DNA of 64,000 nucleotides from Anaerolineae bacterium (GTDB lineage Bacteria > Chloroflexota > Anaerolineae > Anaerolineales > Anaerolineaceae), in the NCBI GenBank assembly GCA_013314735.1, contig JABUFD010000001.1, positions 744,001 to 808,000 of the forward strand, read 5' to 3'. The notes below the pieces were generated by a model. It was not told the DNA's origin and searched no databases. It saw only the letters and a list, made by a program, of their open reading frames with translations. Numbering within the stretch: position 1 is the stretch's first letter; every line of letters begins with the position of its first letter. Both the position numbers and the translations under genes were made by a program. This document shows positions 24,918 to 33,077 of the stretch, in pieces.

Positions 24918-25440
24918 GCACCTGCCCTGACAGTTTGTGTTGAAAATATTCACCCGTTTCGAGATCAAACAAACCGAAAGTAGGTGTATGGTAACCCCTT
25001 GCATGTGCTGCGCCAGGATTGATGATACGGCAATTACCAATAACAGCAGTCCTGGCGGTGTGGGTATGCCCGGTGAAAATGTACCGATAACGGCCGGATC
25101 TGGCCATCAATGAAAGCTGGTGTTGATCATGGCCATGAACTATGCCAATGGGAATATCATTCAACACCAGTGAAAGTACCTGTGATGCCTTACTGCCCAT
25201 TGCCTGGTGGATCAGACGCTCGCTGATTTCCCCGCTCAGGTAGTCACCGTTGCCAAAGCTTAAATAGACTTGAAATGTCTCAAACAAATCAACCATACCC
25301 GGGCTTGTCAGGTCTCCGCAATGAATAACCGTATTGGATTGGTAATTCCTCAACTCCCAAAGGATTTTTTTGGTTGTTTGCTCGTCATTATGGGTATCTG
25401 ACATCACTCCGATGTTCAAGACTCCTCCATGGTTTCCCAT
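24913..25440 (-). CDS. YfcE/MJ0936-type metallophosphoesterase
   Basis: About 175 residues. All calcineurin-like phosphodiesterase ligands are visible: SDTH (N-terminal Asp/His), HCGDLTSPG, GNGD, HGHD and GHTHTAR. The YfcE/MJ0936 branch hydrolyses phosphodiesters; physiological substrates are poorly known. The start is uncertain: ATG 25440 has AGGT 5 nt upstream; TTG 25419 would begin at the family-like NIGVMSDTH and has GGAGG just before it. The downstream phosphoribosyltransferase begins 8 nt after the stop. Confidence 0.9.
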   Translation of the reverse strand: MGNHGGVLNIGVMSDTHNDEQTTKKILWELRNYQSNTVIHCGDLTSPGMVDLFETFQVYLSFGNGDYLSGEISERLIHQAMGSKASQVLSLVLNDIPIGIVHGHDQHQLSLMARSGRYRYIFTGHTHTARTAVIGNCRIINPGAAHARGYHTPTFGLFDLETGEYFQHKLSGQVL

Positions 25441-25544
25441 CACGTACCTGAAAATTCAGGCAATGCTGCGATGCATAGTTCTTCTGTGAATATGCTACAC
25501 TAATATTATCAAACTGCACATTGTTAGGAGCGGAAGAACCTCTG

Positions 25545-26465
25545 ATGAAACAACTAAGATCAAACCTGGTAATGATGGTAGGGTATTTCTTCCTGTTGTT
25601 TTTGCTCTTGTACGGAGGATTCGCATTCCGGTATGAATTAATCTCCATATTTGTTGTGATCCTGATTTCGGTGATGGTCTCATTGGACATTGTTACGTTC
25701 AAGGCAGCCCACTTTTCCCGCCGCCTTCCCTGGTTAATCAGCTATACGTTTTACCTGGTGTGGCTGCTGCTGACAACGGATTTTGATCCAGTTAATAATT
25801 TTCAAAGTGTCTATCGCATATTTACCGAAATGTTTGTGATTACTATTGGGCTATCGGTATCCGGGCAAATATCCCGTTTTCTGGACGAAACACAGGTGAT
25901 CTTACGTGATGTGACTTTTTCGACATTGAAGCCGACGATTCTGGTGAATCAAATGATGGTTGATATCGAAAAAGAAATCAGCAGAGCGCGGCGGTATGAG
26001 CGCCCTCTGGCACTGCTGGTGGTGGATACAACGGCGCGCTTAACTGTTGAGTCCAGAGGTGGGCGGATTCACCAACTCCAGGCTGAAATGCTGGATAACT
26101 ACTTTGAAGCCCGGGTAGGCCACGAAATTTTAAAATTAACCCGCGGCACGGATATTGTTGCCAAAGCAGAACCTTTTGGCCGTTTTTTAATCCTATGCCC
26201 TGAAAGCACTCTTCAATCGGTGGTGTATCTGGGGGAACGTATTGATGTAATTATTGATGAAAAATTAGATGCCGAAGTGCATTGGGGGGTCGCAGAAATC
26301 AACGCCGACCTTTCCACATTCACTGCCGCGTGTGAAGCAGCAAGCCGTGATTTGATGAATCGTTCTTTGAATGAGGGTGTTCGATTCAAGGGAGACAGTG
26401 ACCTTGCGAATTTCCTGGCAGAATATCAGAAGGATGATCCAGACCAACAGGTTGCGGATCGTTAA
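25545..26465 (+). CDS. Membrane protein with degenerate GGDEF domain
   Basis: 306 residues from the ATG at 25545 (GGAAG 8 nt upstream). About four membrane helices occupy residues 8-115. The soluble part, from EKEISRARRYERPLALLVVD (about residue 144), follows the diguanylate cyclase fold, but the GGDEF signature is replaced by EPFGRFLI and the metal-binding Asp region is altered (VVDTTARLT). Catalysis of c-di-GMP is therefore not expected; binding of a nucleotide or a partner is possible. It is divergent from the phosphodiesterase gene and converges on the glycosidase-like gene 14 nt away. Confidence 0.75.
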   Translation: MKQLRSNLVMMVGYFFLLFLLLYGGFAFRYELISIFVVILISVMVSLDIVTFKAAHFSRRLPWLISYTFYLVWLLLTTDFDPVNNFQSVYRIFTEMFVITIGLSVSGQISRFLDETQVILRDVTFSTLKPTILVNQMMVDIEKEISRARRYERPLALLVVDTTARLTVESRGGRIHQLQAEMLDNYFEARVGHEILKLTRGTDIVAKAEPFGRFLILCPESTLQSVVYLGERIDVIIDEKLDAEVHWGVAEINADLSTFTAACEAASRDLMNRSLNEGVRFKGDSDLANFLAEYQKDDPDQQVADR

Positions 26466-26479
26466 AGAAACGCCTTCGT

Positions 26480-27574
26480 CTACATAGGGCGAAAATAGCT
26501 GTAATGATACAGGATTTTACCGTCTCGGGTGCCCAGGGTGTCCGTTCCATTTTCAATTCTGTGGGTTTTTCCATCTGCACGCCAGGTGATATGCCGGGTG
26601 TTGCCGTTGGATTTGTAACCAGTTACTGCAAACTTGCTTTCGGGTGCGGTTTCAGTAAAAAAACGCGCATAATATGATTGCAATGCAGCAGTACCCTGAA
26701 CGGTTTGTCCGGCCGTAATCAGCACTGCCCTTGGATCGTACAAATTTGTGATCAACTTTGGGTCATGCGTGTTGAGTGCCTGAAAGAATGCCTCTGCAAT
26801 ATCTGTCTGAACAACGGACCGCTGCCAGTCAAATGAAGCGGCTGCGTTCCATTGCGGTTGGAGGTAAATCCTATGGTCCCAGACATACAGGTTCACTGCT
26901 TTTAAATGCTGTGCAAAGGCGGCATGGAAAAATTCAGAAACATCTGAAGGGCTTGGCAGCCATCCACCCGTTTTATATAAGGATCCGGTGGGGATGATTT
27001 CGCGGATCGGGCTGACTGATCGAAACTGTTCGAGCGAGCGTTCCAATTGGGCCGCTGGATTATGGGCTTGCTCCCAGTAAACCTGGGGCATATTGTAATC
27101 ACAGGCACTTAAGAATTCTTTCCACGGTAATTCAGGGTGGAATTTTGGATAACGGTAGGATGAAAGGGCCACAGGTGTGTTTCGCAAACCATTGCGCAAT
27201 TGTTTCATGAACGCTGCCGCTTTGGGAGCCATGCCAGGTTGTTTGAATTCCTGTTCCGCGTTAATCACATAACCATCGAGATGCATTTGTTTAACACGCT
27301 GTACTGCGATATTTGCTTCAGCAACCGGATTGAAACCATAGATGTAATGCCATCCCCAGACCTGAATTCCCCGGCTGCGGAGCGCTTCAGCAACAGGAGG
27401 CACCAGGTCCTTTTTGTTAGTCGGGTTGACATTGTAAGCGAGCATTCCGTTTGCGACTTTGATGAGAACATGCGAGAATCCCGCCCTGGCAGCTGCGTCA
27501 GCAATCTTTTCTGGATCGCCATTTTCGCAGCGAGGGAGCTGCCAGATCCATATTCCTTTTCCGGTTAATGTCAT
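26480..27574 (-). CDS. Putative TIM-barrel glycoside hydrolase-like protein with SnoaL-like C-terminal domain
   Basis: 364 residues from the ATG at 27574, which has GGAGG 7 nt upstream. The N-terminal two thirds begin KGIWIWQLPRCENGDPEKIADAAARAGFSHV and have strand-helix repeats such as IQVWGWHYIYGF, GYVINAEQEFK, VALSSYRYPKFHPELPW and DYNMPQVYWEQ, like GH25/DUF4015-type barrels. The last ~110 residues (VVQTDIAEAFFQALNTHDPKLITNLYDPRAV...) have the NTF2/SnoaL pattern. No signal peptide is visible. I do not recognise a specific activity. Last gene of the lipM operon. Confidence 0.7.
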   Translation of the reverse strand: MTLTGKGIWIWQLPRCENGDPEKIADAAARAGFSHVLIKVANGMLAYNVNPTNKKDLVPPVAEALRSRGIQVWGWHYIYGFNPVAEANIAVQRVKQMHLDGYVINAEQEFKQPGMAPKAAAFMKQLRNGLRNTPVALSSYRYPKFHPELPWKEFLSACDYNMPQVYWEQAHNPAAQLERSLEQFRSVSPIREIIPTGSLYKTGGWLPSPSDVSEFFHAAFAQHLKAVNLYVWDHRIYLQPQWNAAASFDWQRSVVQTDIAEAFFQALNTHDPKLITNLYDPRAVLITAGQTVQGTAALQSYYARFFTETAPESKFAVTGYKSNGNTRHITWRADGKTHRIENGTDTLGTRDGKILYHYSYFRPM

Positions 27575-27614
27575 AGCCAATCCTCCAAATTGGGCTGGGA
27601 GTGGCTGTGGGTGA

Positions 27615-28196
27615 TCAGGCGATGGTTCCACTCCCGTTTTCACCAGCCAGTCCGATCTGGCCAGCGATGCTTCTCATGGATGCAATTATATTGCCAACAT
27701 GCTCCCACAAATCGACACCGAATTCCGCGGCGGCAGCTTCCATTTCATAGCGATTGGCGCCGGCAGCAAAGTTAAAATTCTTCCACTTCTTTTTCACGGA
27801 CGAAACTTCAAGATCATTAATCGATTTTGAAGGGCGGACAAGGACACAGGCAGTAATCAATCCGGTAATCTCATCACACGCATAGAGTGCTTTGGCTAAC
27901 AGGGTGGTACGAGGGACACCGGTATGTGAGCCATGGCCGAGAATGGCCTGAATGATTTCCTCATCAACGCCAAATTCACGTAGAATCGGCGCACCTTGTG
28001 AGGGATGGCTGTCTGCATCAGGGTGGATTTCCCAATCGAAGTCGTGAAGCAATCCGGTGATCTTCCATTGCTCAACATCCTGCTGCAATAGCACGGCGTA
28101 GTAACCCATGGCTGCTTCCGTGGCAAGCATATGGTTCACCAGGTTCTCGCTTTGTATGTATTGGCGCACAATTTCCAGGGCTTGATCTCGGTTCAT
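27615..28196 (-). CDS. HD-domain phosphohydrolase
   Basis: 193 residues. The HD motif is ITGLLHDFDWE (about residue 48), with an upstream His (LVNHMLATEAAMGYYA) and a later His-containing GHGSHTG and Asp in ACDEITGLI, so the metal ligands of an HD hydrolase are all in place. The chain ends in a Gly/Ser-rich tail. Small proteins of this kind in Firmicutes and Chloroflexota are usually described only as HD-domain hydrolases; the substrate is unknown. AGGAG lies 8 nt before the ATG. Third gene of a leftward operon with lipM and the SanA-like gene. Confidence 0.85.
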   Translation of the reverse strand: MNRDQALEIVRQYIQSENLVNHMLATEAAMGYYAVLLQQDVEQWKITGLLHDFDWEIHPDADSHPSQGAPILREFGVDEEIIQAILGHGSHTGVPRTTLLAKALYACDEITGLITACVLVRPSKSINDLEVSSVKKKWKNFNFAAGANRYEMEAAAAEFGVDLWEHVGNIIASMRSIAGQIGLAGENGSGTIA

Positions 28197-28217
28197 TGTT
28201 TCAACTCCTGATAAGAA

Positions 28218-28913
28218 TCAATTGGATTCAAATTGAATGGGCTCGGGATTTCCCAGTACCGGCAAGGGGCGGGTGAACCAGACTTCCACAAGAGCAACCA
28301 GGGTGGCGGGGAGTTCCCGCGTGTTCCAAATCAGTCTTGATCGTTTGAGGTAGTAAGTCAGGCTGGCATCGAAACCCTCAGCATCCATTCCCAACTGTCG
28401 GCAAGTGAACAATGCCCTGGGCAGGTGGAATCGTTGCGTTACCAGTATAGCCCGTGAGACGCCAAAGATTTTCTGTGCACGGTAACAGGTATCGTAGGTC
28501 CGGCGTCCGGCATAATCCAACACAATATCCTCCGCGGGAATACCGATGGATGTGGCGTAGGCGTACATCGCGCCGGGTTCGTTATATTCTACAAAGCGAT
28601 TGTCACCACTCATCAATAATTTTTCTACTTTCCCGGCATTGTACAGCGTCGCTGCCGCATCCACCCGGTCCTTCAAAACGCGTGTTACTGTTCCCTGGCG
28701 GGTCAGCCCGGCGCCGAACACGATGGCAACAGGCGCTTGTTCAACATCGTCAATGTGGCGATGAATCTTTCCGGCTGACAGCAAACCTGTGATCAGGCGG
28801 GGCGTAGCAAACAGAATCACAGCAAAAACAACGGCTGCGAAGAACGCACGTCTAGCTTTTTTCCAGCGCTTTTTCGAGGCGCTGACTGATTCTGTTTTCG
28901 ATGTCCTGTTCAT
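28218..28913 (-). CDS. SanA/YdcF-like DUF218 membrane protein
   Basis: 231 residues from the ATG at 28913, two bases after the lipM stop. One N-terminal membrane helix (AFFAAVVFAVILFATP) after a very basic segment, then an extracytoplasmic DUF218 domain: VAIVFGAGLT, LKDRVDAAATLYNAGKVEKLLMSGDN, DYAGRRTYDTCYRAQKIFGV and LVTQRFHLPRALFTCRQLGM. SanA of enteric bacteria affects envelope permeability to vancomycin at high temperature, and YdcF binds SAM; the role here is unknown but envelope-related. Confidence 0.88.
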   Translation of the reverse strand: MNRTSKTESVSASKKRWKKARRAFFAAVVFAVILFATPRLITGLLSAGKIHRHIDDVEQAPVAIVFGAGLTRQGTVTRVLKDRVDAAATLYNAGKVEKLLMSGDNRFVEYNEPGAMYAYATSIGIPAEDIVLDYAGRRTYDTCYRAQKIFGVSRAILVTQRFHLPRALFTCRQLGMDAEGFDASLTYYLKRSRLIWNTRELPATLVALVEVWFTRPLPVLGNPEPIQFESN

Positions 28914-28914
28914 T

Positions 28915-29739
28915 TCAGATATGTTCCAGCCAGGAAGGATTCGCATATTTTTCTGCCATCAACGCATGAGCCCGGTTAATCTCGGTTTCGGAAGGTAACT
29001 CCTCGACAAAATTCAGGTCAAGGACTTCTGCAAACGCCTTTTGGAAAGCCTGTGCAGCCTCTTGCCATGATGGTACCGATTTTGCGACAGATTCAAGTGT
29101 AACCGCATGTGACAGGAGACGGTGCCGCGCCTGTTCGCGCGCATCCTCGTCTGGATATTTTAGGACAGAAACAATACGTCCAAGGTCACCGCAGAGCGGT
29201 AAGGCACCATGCTGCAAAACACCTCGGTACTTTCTTGCCTGTGCGCTGCCAATCAATTTTTTGCCATGTACAGTAATTTCGTAATTGGACGGGACCTCGA
29301 AGCAAACTGCGGCGTTTTTTGGGGCGTCCGTTAGGTGTTGGTATTCCTGGTCGGCACGGGCCTCGAGACCGAGAAGTGAAAGTGCGCGCAGGAGAGCCTG
29401 GGAGAGACGGCGGTAGCTCTCAATCACCCCGCCTTTCACTCTGGGTTCATTCAGAGGGGCGATGACGGAATAGGTTAATTCATCGGCATGAAGGATACCT
29501 CTGCCACCGGTAGGTCGCCGTACCAGAGACCAACCGAAGGCCTGCAAACGGTCCGAATCGACATCATTGAAGGGCTGCGCATAGCCCAATGAAAGGCAGG
29601 GAGGTTCCCACCCATACAACCGCAAAACAGGCATGGCCCCAAATTCACCGACACTTTCCAGCAATGCTTCGTCCAGGGCCATGTTCCATGACCCTTGTGA
29701 TGGTGTTGTTTTTATCAATCGCCAGGTTGTCGTAGGCAT
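28915..29739 (-). CDS. lipM: LipM-type octanoyltransferase / lipoate-protein ligase family
   Basis: 274 residues. The protein has the BPL/LplA fold: SWNMALDEALL, LSLGYAQPF, RRPTGGRGILH. The segment AAVCFEVPSNYEITVHGKKLIGSAQ contains the Cys that forms the acyl-enzyme in LipM octanoyltransferases, which favours transfer of octanoate from ACP to GcvH rather than ATP-dependent lipoate ligation. It would support lipoylation for glycine cleavage, and a GcvT domain is encoded about 4 kb away. First gene of a four-gene leftward operon. No clear Shine-Dalgarno site precedes the ATG. Confidence 0.85.
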   Translation of the reverse strand: MPTTTWRLIKTTPSQGSWNMALDEALLESVGEFGAMPVLRLYGWEPPCLSLGYAQPFNDVDSDRLQAFGWSLVRRPTGGRGILHADELTYSVIAPLNEPRVKGGVIESYRRLSQALLRALSLLGLEARADQEYQHLTDAPKNAAVCFEVPSNYEITVHGKKLIGSAQARKYRGVLQHGALPLCGDLGRIVSVLKYPDEDAREQARHRLLSHAVTLESVAKSVPSWQEAAQAFQKAFAEVLDLNFVEELPSETEINRAHALMAEKYANPSWLEHI

Positions 29740-29885
29740 CTATTGTATACTTTCTGAAAATACAAGATAATACTTGGCATTACCGCTGTCAAAATCACAT
29801 TATACATGGAAATTTACCGCTGTGTTTGTCATGCAGGTAAAGCGAAGGCGTTCGTTAGATATTCGTAAGTTAATTTTGCAAACGG

Positions 29886-29891
29886 TATAAT
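29886..29891 (+). promoter_or_regulatory. -10 box of the nucleoside kinase gene
   Basis: Perfect TATAAT with a weak TTCGTA 18 nt upstream (29862-29867). The coding start with its Shine-Dalgarno site follows at 29920. Confidence 0.4.
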
Positions 29892-29919
29892 ACTACTATA
29901 TTGAGCGCAGGAGTTGCTG

Positions 29920-31635
29920 ATGATACCTGATATTCAACACGAAACATCCAAATCAGATACTGTCCAGGTTTTCCTGGCGAATGGGGAAATATTGCGGGGA
30001 AAGCGGGGAGCAACCCTCGAAAACTTCCTGACCGCGTCAAGTTCGTGGGATGAGAAAGACCAATACCTGGGCGCGATTGTAAATGGTAAGTTGCGTGAGC
30101 TTACCTACCCGGTTGAAATTGAGATCAATGTTAAGCCAATCCGGATGTCTGACCGTGACGGTGCATTAATCTACCGCAGGTCACTCACCTATATCCTGGA
30201 GGCTGCATTTGAGGAATTGTTTCCCGACGATGAATTGATCGTTGATCACTCGGTCCCCACCGGTGGTTATTTTTGCCGTGTAAAAAACCGAAATCCCCTC
30301 ACCTCGGCTGAATTGGTGCAGTTACAGGCGGTGATGCAGGAACTGGTCAAGAAGAACCTGCCTTTTGAAAAATTGCAGGTCAGCCTTGAGGAAGCCGTTC
30401 GAATTTTCGAGAGTAAGGGATTTGAGGAAAAAGTAAAATTGCTCAAATTTCGCCATAAAAAACACCTGGTGATGTACCGTCTGGGAAACCACATGGATTA
30501 TCACCACGGGTATATGGTCCCTTCCACTGGTTACCTGCACACCTTCGGTCTGCAGGCTACTGCGAATGGATTCGTTCTTCGATATCCGAGGCGTAATGCG
30601 CCGGACCGGTTGCAGGCGATGCCAGAAACGGATAAATTGGTGGAGACATTTCAACTCTACAGCCAATGGCTGAGCCGCCTGGGGATTGACTGTGTAGGTG
30701 CTTTGAATGAGGCAGTGGAATACGGAAATATCCGAGAACTGGTGTTGGTAACAGAGGCTTTGCATGAGCAGAAGATCGCTGAAATCGCCGGAAGGATTGC
30801 CGATCAACGTGATCAGATTAACCTGGTTTTGATAGCAGGCCCGTCATCGTCGGGGAAAACCACCAGTTCCAAACGTCTGACTGTCCAATTAATTGCGAGG
30901 GGAATCGTTCCCTATACACTTGAGCTGGATAATTATTTTGTCGATCGCGAACTCACACCGCGTGATGAAAATGGGGAATTCGATTTTGAACAACTGGGCG
31001 CGTTGAACATCGAGCGCTTGAACGCCGATTTAAGAAAGATGGCTTCGGGCCAGCGAGTACAGCTACCCCGGTTTGATTTCCATACCGGTAAAAGTGTGAA
31101 TGGGGAAGAGGTGCGCCTGCGTAAGAACCAGGTAATCATCATGGAAGGTATTCATGGTTTGAACCCTGGATTACTGCCAAGTTTTCCACAGGAAAAGTTG
31201 TTTCGTATTTATGCCAGTTGCCTGACACAATTGAACCTCGATCGCTACAACCGGATTTCAACTACAGACACACGGTTGATCCGGCGAATTGTTCGGGATG
31301 CACGTGAACGTGGTTACAGTGCGCAGCAAACCATCGGAAGGTGGGAATCGGTACGCCGCGGTGAAAAACGTCACATTTTCCCCTACCAGGATAATGCGGA
31401 TGAAATGCTCAACACAGCTTTGGTATATGAGCTATCAGCTTTGAAACCGCTGGCGGAACCATTGCTGCGCCAGGTGGATTACCAGAGTGAAGAGTATATA
31501 GAAGCGAACCGACTTTTGAGTATGCTGGAGTGGTTCCTGCCATTAAATCCAGAATTGATTCCCGATAATTCCATCCTGCGGGAATTCATTGGAGGGTCAA
31601 TCTTACGGGACTTCAATGTGCAGCATTTGCAATGA
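29920..31635 (+). CDS. Nucleoside (uridine) kinase with ThrRS-like TGS and SAD N-terminal domains
   Basis: 571 residues from the ATG at 29920 (AGGAG 6 nt upstream). Residues 10-75 look like a TGS domain (VQVFLANGEILRGKRGATLENFL). About 75-230 resemble the second additional domain of threonyl-/alanyl-tRNA synthetase (RSLTYILEAAFEELFPDDELIVDHSV, GYFCRV). From about 300 a P-loop uridine kinase/phosphoribulokinase domain follows: VLIAGPSSSGKTTSSKRL, LELDNYFVDRELTPRDENGEFDFE, IIMEGIHGLNP and IRRIVRDARERG. This composite is known from Clostridia, Thermotogae and Chloroflexota as a nucleoside kinase; the ThrRS catalytic core is absent. Physiological substrate not settled. Confidence 0.9.
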   Translation: MIPDIQHETSKSDTVQVFLANGEILRGKRGATLENFLTASSSWDEKDQYLGAIVNGKLRELTYPVEIEINVKPIRMSDRDGALIYRRSLTYILEAAFEELFPDDELIVDHSVPTGGYFCRVKNRNPLTSAELVQLQAVMQELVKKNLPFEKLQVSLEEAVRIFESKGFEEKVKLLKFRHKKHLVMYRLGNHMDYHHGYMVPSTGYLHTFGLQATANGFVLRYPRRNAPDRLQAMPETDKLVETFQLYSQWLSRLGIDCVGALNEAVEYGNIRELVLVTEALHEQKIAEIAGRIADQRDQINLVLIAGPSSSGKTTSSKRLTVQLIARGIVPYTLELDNYFVDRELTPRDENGEFDFEQLGALNIERLNADLRKMASGQRVQLPRFDFHTGKSVNGEEVRLRKNQVIIMEGIHGLNPGLLPSFPQEKLFRIYASCLTQLNLDRYNRISTTDTRLIRRIVRDARERGYSAQQTIGRWESVRRGEKRHIFPYQDNADEMLNTALVYELSALKPLAEPLLRQVDYQSEEYIEANRLLSMLEWFLPLNPELIPDNSILREFIGGSILRDFNVQHLQ

Positions 31636-31673
31636 TGAACAAACGACCCGATCAATCGATATCATAATGAAAC

Positions 31674-31706
31674 TCGCACCGCCAGAAATGGCGGTGCGAT
31701 TGTTTT
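31674..31706 (+). terminator. Bidirectional intrinsic terminator
   Basis: Perfect 11-bp GC-rich stem (31674-31684 with 31689-31699) with a GAAA tetraloop, then TTGTTTT. It lies between the convergent kinase and aminotransferase genes. Confidence 0.9.
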
Positions 31707-31740
31707 CGGGTAATATCCTGTGCGACGGAAAATTTGGGTT

Positions 31741-32973
31741 TCAATGATCCCCTTTCTCTTCCAGGTATGCATTGTACGCAGCCACAAGCCGCTTTACCCC
31801 TGTTACAATTGAATCTGGTGAGGCATTTGAGAAGTTGAGGCGCATCGCATTTATCATCGCGTGGTTACCGGGGAAGAATTGAATCCCGGGAACGAATGCA
31901 ACCTTTTCTTTCTCCGCATAAGCCAGCAGTTCGGTGGTATCAATCGTTTCGGGAAGGAAGGCCCAGATAAACAATCCGCCTTTGGGGTGGGTCCACGTGC
32001 AGCCTTCCGGCATGAATTTTTCCAACGCATCCAGCATGATGTCCCTGCGTTGGGCATATACCCGCCGAATCAGTTGGACATGTTCGTCGATAAAACCGTC
32101 TTTGATCATTTCATACGTAACCACCTGATTGAAGGTGGCAGAATGAAGGTCCGCTCCCTGCTTGGCCAGGTTAATCTTGTTGATTACATTTAATGGCGCT
32201 ATCACATAAGCCATGCGCATACCCGGGGCGAGAACCTTGGAGAACGTGCCAAGATAAATGACATCACCACAGTAATTCCCGGGGCAATTGCGATAGTATG
32301 AATCCAGTTTAAGTAGTGAATCAATCGGCTCACAGTCAAAATTAAGCTGCCCATACGGATCATCTTCGACGAGTGGTATCCCGTAATGGTCAGCGATTTC
32401 CAGGATACGTTTCCGCCGCTCCAATGTCAACGATACCCCGGTGGGGTTGTGGTAATTCGGCTGTACATAAGCAAATTTTGGGCCGCAACGGGCAGAATTT
32501 TCAAATTCTTCAGGAATCAAACCATCATCGTCAATTTTCGTTGCGATGTACGAAGCACCGTACGCATTCCAGGCTTGAAGTGCCCCAAGATAGGTAGGGG
32601 ATTCCACCAGAATATGGTCGCCTTCATTGATGAAAACGCGACCGAGCATGTCGAGGGATTGCTGTGAACCGCTGGTGATGATAATGTTATCAGGAGACAC
32701 CTTAATGCCAATCGGGTTGTTTTCAGCGATCCATTCTCGTAGTGGCGTGTACCCACCTGTTGTACCATATTGGAGGGCTATACTGCCTTTTTCTTTCAAA
32801 ACCTTGGAACAAGCCTCGTCGAATTGCTGGCAGGGGAAAATTTTTGGTGCAGGAAGACCACCAGCGAACGAAATTACATCCTCCATTTCGGTGAATTTGA
32901 GCAACTTTCGGATGGGTGACTCTTTCATGAAATCGATTCGCTTGGAATACCTTGTATCCCATGTTGTTTTCAT
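31741..32973 (-). CDS. PLP-dependent aminotransferase (class I, LysN/2-aminoadipate type)
   Basis: 410 residues. Fold-type I aminotransferase: ISFAGGLPAPKIFP near the start, LQYGTTGGYTPLREWIAE, TSGSQQSLDMLGRVF, PNYHNPTGVSLTLERRKRIL with the cofactor-contacting Asn, DDPYGQLNFD, and GTFSKVLAPGMRMAYV with the Schiff-base Lys. The GGLPAP and YGTTGGYTPLRE patterns are those of the LysN / multisubstrate branch (2-aminoadipate, aromatic or branched-chain substrates). Shine-Dalgarno AAGGAG is 8 nt before the ATG. Monocistronic by its surroundings. Confidence 0.92.
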   Translation of the reverse strand: MKTTWDTRYSKRIDFMKESPIRKLLKFTEMEDVISFAGGLPAPKIFPCQQFDEACSKVLKEKGSIALQYGTTGGYTPLREWIAENNPIGIKVSPDNIIITSGSQQSLDMLGRVFINEGDHILVESPTYLGALQAWNAYGASYIATKIDDDGLIPEEFENSARCGPKFAYVQPNYHNPTGVSLTLERRKRILEIADHYGIPLVEDDPYGQLNFDCEPIDSLLKLDSYYRNCPGNYCGDVIYLGTFSKVLAPGMRMAYVIAPLNVINKINLAKQGADLHSATFNQVVTYEMIKDGFIDEHVQLIRRVYAQRRDIMLDALEKFMPEGCTWTHPKGGLFIWAFLPETIDTTELLAYAEKEKVAFVPGIQFFPGNHAMINAMRLNFSNASPDSIVTGVKRLVAAYNAYLEEKGDH

Positions 32974-33077
32974 ACCCTACACTCCTTCTGTGTAATTTTG
33001 CCTGACTGGAGACAAATTAATAACATTCCTGAAAAAATCATCAGCAGGCGATGCCGATGCCTGCTGATGGAATCACT

